This document shows, piece after piece, positions 36,322 to 47,411 of a stretch of 64,000 nt of DNA. Below the pieces are notes generated by a model, which searched no databases, was not told the DNA's origin, and was given only the letters and a program-made list of their open reading frames with translations. The DNA comes from Terana coerulea. Taxonomy: Eukaryota; Basidiomycota; Agaricomycetes; Polyporales; Phanerochaetaceae. The DNA lies in assembly GCA_024811115.1 (NCBI GenBank), contig JAKOGH010000261.1, positions 62,001 to 126,000 of the forward strand, written 5' to 3'. Within the stretch, counting starts at the first letter, position 1. Every line of letters begins with the position of its first letter. The position numbers and the translations under genes were made by a program.

Positions 36322-39086
36322 ATGTCGGCCGACTCTAGAGACCAGTACGACGTCTACCAACCCACCGACCCGCTCATCTCGTCCAACTTCACACCCTTCT
36401 CGCCGTCTGTCTCACGCGCGAGGCAGATGGGCTCGTCGCAGGCCGACATGGGTGCGACCGACCCGATGCGGCCGCATGCTGCTGCACAGTCGGAGACGGC
36501 GCCGTTGCTTGGGAATGCGCGCGCTGGCAAGGAGAAGAAGCCGTTCTATCGTCCGAGACCGCTGTGGTGAGTGCTCGCTTGGCTTGTGCAGTTAACGGAC
36601 GCGTGTGTTCTGCAAGTATTCCCGAGGAAGTTACCAGTCGGCTAGTAGGCATAATCGTCGAAATACCTCACGCAACCTGTGAAAGCAGCTGCGATATCTC
36701 TTTCGCTCATGTTACTGCGAGTCCATGGTTGAAACACAATGCTGACTGCGGATCTACTTCAGGCTTGTGCCATTCGCCATTATTGCATCCATTGTGGTAT
36801 GTACGTGCGCATATATACTGCGTATGGGGTTGCTGACTCTCTCCTTCTAGCGCGGCATGACTCTTGCCCCAAGAGTGCAGGTATTCACACAGCTATCCTG
36901 CAATGCCGTGTATGGTCACGATGTATACGACCATACGTCGAATTCGTCCCATACACCCACACCGAACATCACCATTCCTTTACACCCAATCATGTATTCC
37001 GCTGATCATAGTGCTCAAGTGCTCAACTCACTTGGGCCTCTGATCGACGAGCACGGATCGCAGATCCTTCACGTATACGCCCCTCCCACGCCCCTCTCTG
37101 GCGAGGACGAAGAACCTGACCCTCGCGCTTCACCGTCCAAACGCTGCCTTTCGGATCCGAAGGTGCAAGCCGGTGCTGCGTGGATCCAGACGGTCATGAC
37201 TACCACTATGGGTCTTCTTTCCGCCCTCACAACAGGTTGGTGGGGTCATTTCGGCGAGCGGTATGGTCGGACACGCGTCCTTGCCGCCTCCACGCTCGGT
37301 CTACTCCTCACGTAGGTGTCTGCCATCCAAAGCGTGTACTCAGGCTGACTATTACCGCAGTGACTTGACATTCATTCTCGTTTCGACACCTCACAGCCCG
37401 TTCGCGGCGCACGGGCACAAGCTGCTCATTATTTCTCCCATCATCGAGGGTCTCCTTGGAGGCTGGGTGACCCTGCAGGGCGCCACCTCGGCGTATGTCT
37501 CCGATTGCACCTCCGATGGCTCGCGCGCGCAGATATTCAGTCGCTTCTCCGGCGTGTTCTACCTCGGATTCTCGCTGGGCCCCCTGCTCGGCGCCTACTT
37601 CATCCGCCACCCCGTCTTCGCCTACCCCGGCATGCCGTCCTCAAAGCTGCACAACGGCCAGCCGACGGTCACGTCCGTGTTCTACGTCGCCGCGATGTGC
37701 TCGTTCGTGAACCTGCTGCTCATGCTGTTTGTGTACCCGGAGTCGCTGCACAAGAAGCAGGCGAAGGCGGGGAAACCCGCCGTCAGTGCCCCTGAGCAGG
37801 AAGTTGTCAGATCGGCGGTTATGACCACCAGCGCGGCGAAGAGCGACATGGGGAACATGCTAAGCCCCTTCGCGCTACTGATGCCGAAGAAGCTCCCGAA
37901 GCCCGAGGGCGGACACCGCAAGGACTGGAGCTTGACTATTCTGGGGAGCGCATTGCTCATGTTCCTGCTAGCAACTGTGAGCAAGATCATCGTAGATGCC
38001 TAACGGACAGCTGACAGATGACGCCATGTAGGGAATCTTTCAGATCAAGTATCTCTATGCTGGACATGTCTATGGTTGGGGTGCCGAGCAGGTTGGCGGA
38101 ACATCTGGACCTCTTTTAGGATATGCACTAACCCTGTTTTATAGCTCAGTTATTACATCACTCTTGCCGGTGGATTGCGCGCCGTGCACTTGCTCTTCGT
38201 CATGCCCTGTAAGTCACTTCGCACATCTTCTATCCCGCTACTACTAACGAGTCATAACTAGATCTCATCGCGAAGTTCAAGCCAAAGCCTAAGGCCGAAG
38301 AAAGCTACACCCGCTACGTCAATGCAAGGCAATGCCGCATCGACAACCAAACCGGCATCCACACCAGTAGTAGGCAAGAAGCCGAAACCCACCTTAAGCC
38401 AAATGGTCAAGGAAATGAGCTTTGACCTTACCCTCCTGCGCCTGTCATTCTTCATCGACTTTGTGTCACACGCACTCGTGTCGTTGACGCCTCCTGAACT
38501 CGGGCCTTACAACGGACAGGCCTTCTTCGTCGTGTCCTCGACGCTGAGTGGTTTTAGCTCCGGGGTGCTCCCTGCCGTCAACAGTCTCGCGTTATGTATC
38601 CTTCAGGTGCAGGCGGAGGCGGTGAAAGACGCGGGTGGTCAGTCAGAGGCCGTCAGCAGCTCGGGCCAGCTGTTCGGTGTTCTAGGCGCCATACAGTCTA
38701 TCGGGCAGATGATCTTGGGGGTATGTCCGCAGCTCCTCACCGCTCGCTGCTTGCGCTGATCGTCTCCACAGCCTCTGCTCTTCGGCGTCATCTACAGCTC
38801 CACTGTCGGCACGTTCCCCAAGGCGATATTCGTTGTCGCGGGCAGCGCCGCTGTCGTCGCGCTCGCGCTCCTCTTCCTCATCCGGCCCGACCTCGCGCTC
38901 CGCGCGAAGCTGCAGCAGCGCGCGGTGCGCCGCGACGAAGTCGAGCGCGGACGATCCCGCGTGAGCAAGGACCTCGGGTTCGCGGTGGTGTCCCCCGCGC
39001 TGGCCGGCCAAAGCTCGGGATCGTCTGCGTCCAGCTCTGGCTCGAGTGTCGCGGCACGCGCAGCGGCTGTTGCAACCCCACCGTAG
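36322..39086 (+). CDS. Major facilitator superfamily transporter, one frame break
   Basis: Polytopic membrane transporter, substrate unknown. A hydrophilic N-tail (MSADSRDQYDVYQPTDPLIS..) precedes TM1 (LVPFAIIASIV), which an intron splits. A long outside loop follows with potential N-glycosylation sites (HTSNSSHT, PNITIP). TM2 is at QTVMTTTMGLLSALTTGWWG, with MFS motif A in GHFGERYGRTRVLAAS. Further helices include FYLGFSLGPLLGAYFI and SVFYVAAMCSFVNLLLML. The second half has GIFQIKYLYAGHVYGWGAEQ. The central loop changes frame after LIAKFKPKPK: removing one G of gg at 38293-38294 gives KPKPKPKKATPATSMQGNA and restores the remaining helices. The protein ends VAARAAAVATPP. The first intron (about 200 nt) is longer than usual. 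Confidence 0.85.
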
Positions 39087-39390
39087 ACTCCTCATAGACC
39101 CCGAGGGATTCGGTTTTTGCCTTCGGACTGATTATCGGACGTGCTTCGCGGTATGTATTATAGAGTTATGAATTGGGAAGGAGTGTGTCAAGGAGTGGAC
39201 ACACGCGCAGGCCATGCTTAATCTATTTTGTACATCTAAATACTTGCTCTACGGATACAACGAATAATTTACTATCGAATACGCAGATCGAGCTTCGGTC
39301 GCGCTGGTAACCCAAGAAGAATGATAAATGAGAGTGGGCAAAGAGGCGCTATCTACGGTGGGAGCGGGTAGGTGTGACCCACCACCCTGC
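39087..39390. other. Intergenic between convergent genes
   Basis: 304 bp between the transporter and homeodomain stop codons. Nothing was recognised. Confidence 0.5.
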
Positions 39391-41208
39391 CTAAGACGGC
39401 GGATAGTTTTGAGGGAGGTATCCTAAATTTGGTGAAGAGGAAGATGAGCCTGTCGAGTAGTCGCTGCCGAGCAAATAAGTAGACGAGACACTCGGTCGGC
39501 GCGTGTTCATGTTCCACGCCGAAGGTGGGTGTGTGGCAGACATCGAAGACATCGGCCTGGCCATCGACAAGGACGACGGCGCGGGCTCGGACGACGTCGA
39601 GTGGCGCCGCCCCGAGATGGACGGCGTGAGGCCCGCCTCCTCGTTCCCGAACACGACGTCGCCGTGGCGGCCGCCCGCGCCGGGTACGCCCGAGAACGAG
39701 CGGCGCGCGGAGATGGTGTGCGAGATCGGGACCTGGAGGTGGTGCGCCCCGCCGAAGGCGTCGTGCGCGTAGTGCTCGGGCGACGGCGCAGGCGGGGATG
39801 CGGAGGCGAGGTCGGGCGAGAGACCATACGCGGACGCGGGCGGGCTGTGCGCGGCGTGGAACGGCGCGAGCACGGTGCTGCCCAGCGCGTCGGGTGGGAA
39901 GTACAGCGACGGCCGGGAGAAACGGCGCGGGGGTTGCGGCGGCGCGAAGCCCGCCTGGTGCGCGTGCGACGAGGGCCCGGCACGGTCGCCCATGTCGTGC
40001 GGCGCGAGCGTGTGGGGCGCCGCCTGCGGAGCGTCGAAGTGCGCGTCGTACGCGGGCGGGTAGAGGGCGACGCTCGGGCCGGCCTTGCTCGCCTGGATCG
40101 TGCGCAGGACGTGCGCGAGCTGAATCGCGGCGCCGACGAGGTCGTGGCGGAGCACCTTGGTCGCCTGCTGCCGCTCCGTCCAGTCCGCGCTCGCCTTCCA
40201 GACCCGCGTCGGCAGGCCGTCCGCGGCGGTGGCCGCGCCGGGGACCTCGACGTAGAAGAGCGGCGGCTGGGAGAGGATGAAGGAGGCCTGGCCCATGCCC
40301 GGCGTCGCGTTCACGAATTTCGTGTCGTGGACGGTCTCGAAGGGGATCTCCATCTTGAAGCCAGAGCCCGCGATGTATATGAACCAGGTCAGCCGTTGTC
40401 GCCGATGACATATGTATGCCACCAGGTCGTATCTGCTTGTCGTCGACGCTAAGCGACGCCACGTGCCGACCGACAATTCGGAGCAGGGTATGATGGTGAT
40501 AGCTGAGGATAGGGTGTTCACCTCTCCCGCCGGTCGTTTGAGAGGTGTATAAAGACACGTACGTTCGTCTTCGTGCACTAGCATCTGCAGCTCTGCGTCC
40601 CACCCGTTCGCCAGGGCCGGCGGCATGTCCGGGGGCAGCTCCATCGTCTCCTGATCGAGCTTCCCGTCCAGGAGCTTGGCCTTGGCCCGCCTGTCGGCGC
40701 CGCAGGCACGGTCAGCGCGCCGCCCGTACGTCGCAGGCAGGAACGAAGGCTCGCACGCACCTGTTCTGGAACCAGATCTGCGTCTGGCGCTCCTGCATGC
40801 CCAGGATGTCGCTGATTTCCTTGCGGCGCGCGGCCGTCGGGCTGCGGTCCGCGGCGAAGAACCGCTCGAGGTGGGCGAGCTGCTCGGGGTGACGCGCGAC
40901 CGCTTGCGCTTGCCCTTGGCGTCGGCCGCGTCCTGGCCGCGCGAGGTCGAGCGGGCGCGGTGCGGGCCCGCGGCGCGGCCCTTCTCGCTGCCCTTGTCGC
41001 TGCTGCTGCCGGCGCGCGCGGTGCCCATCGATGCGAAGTCCGTGGCCGGCGTCGGGCTCGAGGGCGACGAGACAGACTGTTGGGGCGACGGGCAGTCGGG
41101 GTCCTGCTGCGCCTCGTCCTCGCAGGAGAGGGATGCCAATCGCAGCGAGGAGGGACCGCCGCTGCGTGCGGCAGAGGCGTGCACGTGCTCGGGGGATTCC
41201 CTCGACAT
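39391..41208 (-). CDS. Homeodomain transcription factor, frame break inside the homeobox
   Basis: Nuclear DNA-binding regulator. A Ser/Ala-rich N-terminus leads to KGKRKRSRVTP, where the frame shifts, and then EQLAHLERFFAADRSPTAAR, RKEISDILGMQERQTQIWFQ and NR joined by an intron to RAKAKLLDG. With one more C in the run opposite plus-strand gggg 40886-40889 this is an intact homeodomain with the invariant Trp, Phe, Asn and Arg of helix 3. Downstream is a conserved-looking strand-rich region (TWFIYIAGSGFKMEIPFETV, FVNATPGMGQASFILSQPP), then a long Ser/Pro/His-rich tail ending GYLPQNYPPS. The layout recalls basidiomycete fruiting-related homeodomain factors such as Hom2, but that assignment is a guess. 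About 600 aa. Confidence 0.85.
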   Translation of the reverse strand: MSRESPEHVHASAARSGGPSSLRLASLSCEDEAQQDPDCPSPQQSVSSPSSPTPATDFASMGTARAGSSSDKGSEKGRAAGPHRARSTSRGQDAADAKGKRKRSRVTPSSSPTSSGSSPRTAARRPRAARKSATSWACRSARRRSGSRTGACEPSFLPATYGRRADRACGADRRAKAKLLDGKLDQETMELPPDMPPALANGWDAELQMLVHEDERTCLYTPLKRPAGEVNTLSSAITIIPCSELSVGTWRRLASTTSRYDLVAYICHRRQRLTWFIYIAGSGFKMEIPFETVHDTKFVNATPGMGQASFILSQPPLFYVEVPGAATAADGLPTRVWKASADWTERQQATKVLRHDLVGAAIQLAHVLRTIQASKAGPSVALYPPAYDAHFDAPQAAPHTLAPHDMGDRAGPSSHAHQAGFAPPQPPRRFSRPSLYFPPDALGSTVLAPFHAAHSPPASAYGLSPDLASASPPAPSPEHYAHDAFGGAHHLQVPISHTISARRSFSGVPGAGGRHGDVVFGNEEAGLTPSISGRRHSTSSEPAPSSLSMARPMSSMSATHPPSAWNMNTRRPSVSSTYLLGSDYSTGSSSSSPNLGYLPQNYPPS

Positions 41209-41647
41209 GGGGTACCGGCTTCTTGCCTGGGAGGCGCGGGCCTGTCAGTAGCAGGAAGGTATGCAGCCACATGCACAAGGGACGTACCACAGCCTTGGAG
41301 GAGCTTTGGAGTCGGCGGCGTGGTCCTCCGCCTGGCAGGCGAACGGACCGACTTTTGTACCGTGTGTACGGATGAGGCGCCGCAGGATGCTGGGATCCTG
41401 GGTCGGTGAGAATCTAGGCGGGCTCAAGTGCGTCAAGGGTGCAGGTACTTTAAGGGACGTGCAGTGATCGCGACTGTAGCCCTAACCTCGGATTGCAGAT
41501 CTGTGCCCAGGAGACGCGGTGTGAGAGTCAGATGCAAAGCAGGGTTCGCCACAAGCCAGCCACCCACTAGCAATGAGGGGCGGGAATCTTAGTTGCAATT
41601 TCAAAAGAGCAAGAAAGATGGAAGAGAGATGCTGGACGGTGCCGTGA

Positions 41648-41654
41648 CTTTATA
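41648..41654 (-). promoter_or_regulatory. TATA-like element, homeodomain gene side
   Basis: TATAAAG on the minus strand. If used, the homeodomain mRNA has a leader of about 400 nt that would contain upstream ATGs, as is common for developmental regulators. Positional inference only. Confidence 0.3.
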
Positions 41655-41997
41655 GAGATCTCAGTGGGTGGTCGCGGATGATGGAGTCGCGAGAGACGGT
41701 GTTGTTCACAGCGATGCACGAAGGATGTGTGTGTGCCGGTGGCGGAGCACGGTCGTGAAGCTGCGAATGGGAGCTAGCTTGAGACGGAGTGCTAACGGGG
41801 GTGCACGTCCTCAGTCAGCCTGCCTGCGGATAAGGCGCATCAGGCTCGCGAGATCTGTGCCCGTTTCAGGCGGTTGGGCCGAGTGAACAGTGTCGTCTGC
41901 TTCTTCAGGAACTGGTGCAAATCACGCCAGCAGGCCCAGGCGAATCAGCGCAGGGCCTGATGAGAACTTGCTGAGTACTCGCTCACCTGGCGTCCGC

Positions 41998-42372
41998 CTA
42001 GCCCTTATCCGGCGGGGTCCTTCGCAAGGGAGGCGGTACGTAATCCTGTGCAAAGGGCTGCCGGACCAGTCGCTCGTGTTCTCTCGCCTGCGAACCTGGC
42101 TCCGCGTCGCCGTCCTCCGCGCCTCCCACTGCAGCAGCCTGCGCCAGCCAGCCCCCGATGCGGCGTCGCCAGGCTGGGAGGAGCATGTGCACGTCACCCC
42201 CCTGTGCGCTCGGCATCCGTAGGAACATGATGAGGTCGTCATGCCTCTCGCATCTAGGTACAGTACAAGGGATCCGCCCCCGCTGCCAGTGTGTATGTGC
42301 ACGACGTCCCATGGCTGCCATACGCTCGCTGCCTGTCTCGCGGGTCAGGACAAGAATCGCGGAGGGCTGCAA
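41998..42372 (-). CDS. Hypothetical 124-aa open frame, doubtful
   Basis: Open frame beginning MQPSAILVLTRETGSERMAA, with Arg/Gly/Ala-rich content (AWRRRIGGWLAQAAAV..). No family is recognised, there is no signal peptide, and no flanking exons are evident. GC-rich sequence yields such frames by chance. It could also be part of a long 5' leader of the homeodomain gene. Confidence 0.15.
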   Translation of the reverse strand: MQPSAILVLTRETGSERMAAMGRRAHTHWQRGRIPCTVPRCERHDDLIMFLRMPSAQGGDVHMLLPAWRRRIGGWLAQAAAVGGAEDGDAEPGSQAREHERLVRQPFAQDYVPPPLRRTPPDKG

Positions 42373-43322
42373 GCTGGGTACCTAGGACCTCTGTTGCTAT
42401 GTGAATGGAAGAATAACACGGCTCTTTTCCATCAGTATGGGCTCCCCGCTAGCGACCGGCGGCGGAGGGGCGCGAACAGGGAGGGCCTGGCGTGTTTCGA
42501 GCGAAAATTAAGCCTTGGCGGGTGTGCGCAGCGGACGCTCGCCGCAGTTGTGATCATGTCTGCACCTCCTCCGCCGTCGCTCACTGCCACTCGCCCTCGC
42601 CGACCTCGACCGCGGCGACGAGCATCAGCGTCAGAACCGTTCTTGCGCTCATCGACGTAGCCTAATCGGGACGCCCGCTGCAGGCGCCGGAACTGATTAG
42701 CATTCCCATCACGTGTACAGATCCCCTGTCCGATCCCAGGCACCGCGGGCGCCTGCGCGGCCAAGGGGCAGCGCCTTCCGCCCGGAAAGGAAGGCGGGAT
42801 GGATCAACAGGCGGCCACACACGCACGCAGCCGCCGGCGGCGACAAGGCCTGTGGTAACCAGCCATCTCGCCTTCTGCCCCGCCAGTGCTTAACCCGACA
42901 GCGACATGGAAACCGTGCGCACTTCTGACGGCAACCACCACCTCCTCCGGGGAGCGCCAAGCGTCCAGCGGGTCTGCGCGGTATTTCCTCCACGGTGCGA
43001 GCTCGCGGCTGGTCCATTCACGCAATCCCCGTCTCAATTAAAATCCAGAACGTTCGCCGTCGTCGACGTTGTTCTAGACGTCGTCGCCGTCGCCGCAGCC
43101 ATCGCGAACTGTTCAGCTGTTCAGCTCTGAACGTAATCAGATAATCCCCGCATGCTCGCTCGTGTGCGCCGTTGGCAAATGCGTGCGGAAATGTGATCCT
43201 GTCGCCAGTGCGAGTGACAGCTACGGCATCGAGCATGACATCCATTGCAAAATACGCGAATACAAAAGCACGACGCGACGGCCCGCAGCGCGTGCTTCTC
43301 CAGCTTTTGGGCAGCGGGCCTC

Positions 43323-45379
43323 TCACAGGAAGGGCGCGAGGGCCTGCGGCAGAATCGCAGAGACCGCGGGGCCGCTGGGGGCTCGATGGATTGGAAGTAC
43401 TGCGCGGAGGCGATGTGTCAGTGCTGCCGTACGACCCCGGAATCCTGTGCGCACTCACGTCTCCCCACCAGGGTCCGGCAGCCCACCACAGCGCACCGAT
43501 CCAGACGCCGGACTGCTGCATCGAGCAGAGCGCACCCTGCACGGCGCTGATGCAGGCCGCTGCAACGGGGGTGCACGCGATGAGCACGCGGGTACGTAAA
43601 GGAGGGCAGGGCAGCGTAACGCACCGTTCGAGCCTGCGCCGATCTCGCCGAGGAAGCCCTTGAGGTTGTTCTGCTGCAGCCACTGCGTCGCGGCCTGCAC
43701 GCGCTCTGCGCCGATGGTGGGCGACACGCAGGTCGCGGACGTGCCGGAGCCGTCGCTGTCCAGGTACTGGTGCATCTCTGCACACGCGGCGAACACCCGT
43801 CAGCGTGCGCACCAAGGGCCCATCGCGCAAGGCGGGCAACTCACCAATGGCGACATTGTTGTTGGGATCCTTGATGGCCCCGAAGACGGCGCTGTTTCCG
43901 GACGAGGTCGTCCATGCTGGGGGGGAGATGAAGAATCAGCTTCTGTGACCCGAGCAGGCCTTGGGGGTGATGATCTTACTCCAGGCACCAGTGTAGCTCG
44001 TCCCCTCGACGAGGATCAGCTGGCTCGTGGCCCCGCTCGCGCGGATACCGTTCACGGCGGCCTGGTTCTGAAGGCAAAGCGTATCAGAAACAGGCTTTTC
44101 GCGTCCGACGGCGGGGCACGCGCACCAGGTTGAAGACCGTCTGCGCAGGAATATCATGCGGCTCGTTCATGACATCTGTTTGAGGTTTTGTTTAATTGCG
44201 CGGTTGCCGGACGCGACGCGCGCGAAGAGGCAAGCACGCACCGAAGATGACATTCTTGTTCGCTTTCTGCGCAGCGTCAGCTCAGGGTCGTGGCGAAGCT
44301 CAGGGTGCGGTTGCTACGTACGAAGACAGTGGCCAGGTTCTGCCACCCTGGACGTGGTCATCAGTGATATGATGCAGGCGGACGCGACGGCGAACTGCAG
44401 ACATACAGGTCTGGAAACTGTGTGTGTGGACGGATCAGATGGATGGGCCAATGCGCTCGGCGGGGCGCGAATGACTTACGTGCTGGTGCTCGTAATGGTT
44501 TGGCCATTGTAGATCATGAAGTTGTGCGCTACGGGTGGGATCAGATAGATGCCGCGGCGACCCTGCGGACCGACTCACGGTCGACGAGGACGAAGCCCCC
44601 TTTCCGGTGATGTAGTTGACGATCTATCACGAACAGAAACGCGGTGAGTGATAGCGGTCCTGTAATTAAGACGGAGCCCTCTCACGGTCTGAAGTCCGCT
44701 CAGGTAGGTCTGGTTGAACGGACCAGTGAGGCCAGTCGCAGGCGGGCTGATGCGCTCCATGAGGAACGGAACACGGAACGTGTTGAAGCCCTTGCCCATG
44801 AAGAACTGCAGCGGCGTCAGTATCTTGCTCGCCTCCGCTGCGTTGCGACACGTACGTCAATGCTGGACGGCGAGGGCCAGGTGTAGTCGGTCCCGAGGGC
44901 TCCGGGGATATTAGCGTTGCCAAACTCCGCGCCCGACTCGTTGACCCCAAAAATTTGAATTTCGTGCGGGTGCCGGAGCAGACGCTGTTGCTCGACGACG
45001 GGGCCGACGCGGTCGTCGTTCCCGAAGCGGCGGTCGTGCCCGGAGCGGAGCTGGTCTTGGAGGTCGAGGAAGCCGTGGCGGTGGCGGTGGCAGTAGCGGC
45101 ACCGGGCTGGCATTGCGCGTAGTCTGCCCGGACGTTATCAGCCACGAAGCACGAGCGCGTCCGCAGCAATGCAGCTTACAGGCGTTGAGCACGACGCAGT
45201 GTGAGGTGGTATCGCACGTGGTGTCACCGGAGAACCCGATACCCTGTCCCGACGCGTGAGTCGTGTGCAAGCCGTCTTCCTGGAGGCGGACTTACACCAC
45301 ATTGTCCCCAGACGGCGGTCGAGAGGGCGGGGGCGCTCAGCGCGAGCGTGGCCGCGACGGACAGCAAGAAGGACTTCAT
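43323..45379 (-). CDS. Secreted endo-beta-1,4-glucanase, CBM1 + GH5 (subfamily 5-like), three frame breaks
   Basis: Cleaves cellulose outside the cell. The signal peptide is [20 protein letters not shown]. The CBM1 reads [27 protein letters not shown] and YYAQCQPG over three exons, with four Cys and the Trp/Phe/Tyr binding face. An Ala/Thr/Ser linker follows. The GH5 core has [53 protein letters not shown] (acid/base Glu), [46 protein letters not shown] (nucleophile Glu) and [10 protein letters not shown], ending near LPQALAPFL. At least a dozen introns. The frame breaks at 44945-44953, 44596-44600 and 43377-43381, each one base short at a homopolymer. All catalytic residues are present. Confidence 0.93.
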
Positions 45380-46324
45380 GGCGGGCCAAGGTCTTGAGGA
45401 GCAGGACGGGTGCCGCGCCGCATATTTATGTGCTGCAAAATGAAAGCACAAGGGGGGGAAGGAGGTGAGGTCACGTCGTCAAGCATGCCGCCGATAGCCC
45501 GAGGAACCTCCTCGACTACGCGAAGGGCGGGCCCATGCGCCATGCAGACGCGTGCGCGTCGCGCATCAACAGTGGCTTCCGCGAGGACGAGCTGCAACGA
45601 GATTTATCCAGGCTGGTATGACGAAATACGACCGTCGAGTAGGTAGCATGGACACGCCCCGCGGATTTTCTTCCGCTAGTGCAGTCTCTGGCGAGCCCAG
45701 CTCCCAAACCCGAGGGCTGGGGTAGATCTAAGCAGTTTAATCACAGATAAGCAACGTCGTAAAATATTATATCTTGAGGCAACGAACCACGGAATAACGT
45801 AGGAGAGTCGATGGACTCCGTAGCTCTGGAACTGCACGATCTCGGGACTTGACGACAAATGCATCATCCTTCCCGCCGGCTGAGGTCCATGATCGAACAG
45901 CCTTCGCAGTCACAGGTCTGCGACGCAGGCCTCCGCCCAGCGAGTGATCCCGAGGAACAACCAGCAGCCTGGCGGTCACGGGGGCCCACGCCGTCGCAGG
46001 CCCCCGCAGCCGGCAGACCCTGCGTTGCAGGCGCGACTCGTCGCACCCGCCTCCGCCTCGTACCTGTTACAGAGCACGACATCGCGAAAAACCCGCACCG
46101 ACGCTCGGAGGACGTGCAGAGCGGCCCAGCCCCGATCGCGCAGAGCGGCGGTGGCCATGACGTGCACACGGCACGGCAGTATTTCCAGAAAAGGAAGCTT
46201 CCACGTCGTCGCAGGCATGCGCGCTAACAGGGCTTCGTCCCTTGCCCGCCAGACCATGGCGCGTCTTGCGTCTGCTCACCGTCGCGCGCAACCTCCTCCT
46301 CCTCCACACTACTACTAGGCAGCC
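45380..46324. other. Divergent promoter region GH5/SARAF
   Basis: 945 bp, GC-rich. Several open frames exist on both strands (for example 45859-46227 + and 45976-46257 -), but none resembles a known family. The right end, 46242-46324, may hold the missing signal peptide of SARAF: a frame reading PWRVLRLLTVARNLLLL, out of phase with the mature protein by one base. Confidence 0.4.
45423..45429 (-). promoter_or_regulatory. TATA box of the GH5 cellulase gene
   Basis: ATAAATA on the gene strand, 44-50 bp upstream of the ATG at 45379. That is short for a fungal leader but typical of strongly regulated CAZyme promoters. Confidence 0.45.
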
Positions 46325-47411
46325 ATGTCTCGCACGCAGCTCGCCAAAATTAAGTCACTCACCTTCTACAAGGATGCGGCCACGAAAGCTCGGAGGACGA
46401 GCCCGCTTCCTCAGCTCACATGTCTCGGCCAAGCCTGCCAACTGTATTCCCCGGACGTTGTGCGCTGCGTGAACATTGGCGGAGAAGGTACGGATGTGGA
46501 GTGGAAGGTGAACCCGCAGGGCTTGATTTTGATGCTGCACGGAGATTCATGGCGAGTAGTGCGAGGCAGATCTCCCGGAGGCCTTGCGCTTCGGACGAGT
46601 GGAAGTGTCGTGTGAAGGGTACAGCGCCCCAGGTGATCCGTATGTGCTCAAAGGTGAGTCGCCGGGCTATACTTGTGCGCGCACGTTTGTGCTAAGGATT
46701 GTTTAGGTTCGTGCGCGCTGGAGTACCGTCTGGTGCAGATCCCAGATGCTTTGCGCCGTGGAGAAGTACACAGTATGCCCGGAGGCATCTTCTCATGGCT
46801 CCGAGGTAAGAGCATCCTTCAAGCTCGCCCAAAGATAACCTTACACATGCCTCCAACCCAATAAAGGCCAAGACCCGTCCGCCTTGCTCTTCTCCTTAGT
46901 CTGGGTCGCCGTGCTCGCATACATCCTCTACAGCTTCCTCAAGTCATGTGTGGGCGGACAGGCAAACACTACACCACGGCAACCTCGCAACGGCCCACCC
47001 CGTCGCCCCTACAATCCAGGCTGGTTCTCTAGTGCTCCACCTGACGACCACAACACCGACGCTCCGCCGCCGCCCTACTCCAAATACGCCGCCTCAGGCG
47101 CGCCCGTCGGCAACCAAAACTGGCGGCCGGGATTCTTGACGGGTGCCGCCCTCGGCGGCTTGGGCACCTACCTGCTCCGCAACAATGCGCCCGCGAATGC
47201 CGCGCCGCCCGCGACGCCCGCGTACGACTGGGAGCGCGCCCGCGCGCCCCGGACGTCGCCCATGGCGGGCGCGCCCGGGTACGCGGCCCCACAGCCGCAG
47301 CGGCGCGCGTGGTTCGGCGAGGACGACCGGGGCGAGGGCTCGTCGTCCGGCCTGGGCGCGATGCGGCGGAGCACCGGCCTCGGGGGTCCAGCGTTCGGTG
47401 ATCATACGTAG
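46325..47411 (+). CDS. SARAF: SARAF-like store-operated calcium entry regulator
   Basis: ER membrane protein; in animals it turns off store-operated calcium entry. The luminal part is LAKIKSLTFYKDAATKARRT, SPLPQLTCLGQACQLYSPDVV, RCVNIGGEGTDVEWK joined by an intron to CEADLPEALRFGRVEVSCEGY and then DPYVLKGSCALEYRL, with the six SARAF cysteines in order. One membrane helix follows (ALLFSLVWVAVLAYILYSFL). The cytosolic tail is Pro/Gly/Tyr-rich (DAPPPPYSKY, PGFLTGAALGGLGTYLL) and ends GGPAFGDHT. The ATG at 46325 gives no signal peptide, although the family has one; an upstream hydrophobic frame (46242-46310) is out of phase. STIM/Orai are generally absent in fungi, so its partner here is unknown. 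Confidence 0.88.

Larger units (their letters stand above)
41209..43322. other. 2.1-kb gene-poor region upstream of homeodomain gene
   Basis: No recognisable protein. A TATAAAG on the minus strand at 41648-41654, about 440 bp upstream of the homeodomain ATG, could mark a promoter with a long 5' leader. One open frame of 124 codons on the minus strand (41998..42372) is listed separately. Everything else looks like shadow frames of GC-rich DNA. Confidence 0.45.

Noticed and set aside
45859..46257. Overlapping ORFs in the GH5/SARAF spacer as new genes
   Set aside because: Arg/Ala-rich composition typical of chance frames in GC-rich DNA; no motifs and no partner exons.
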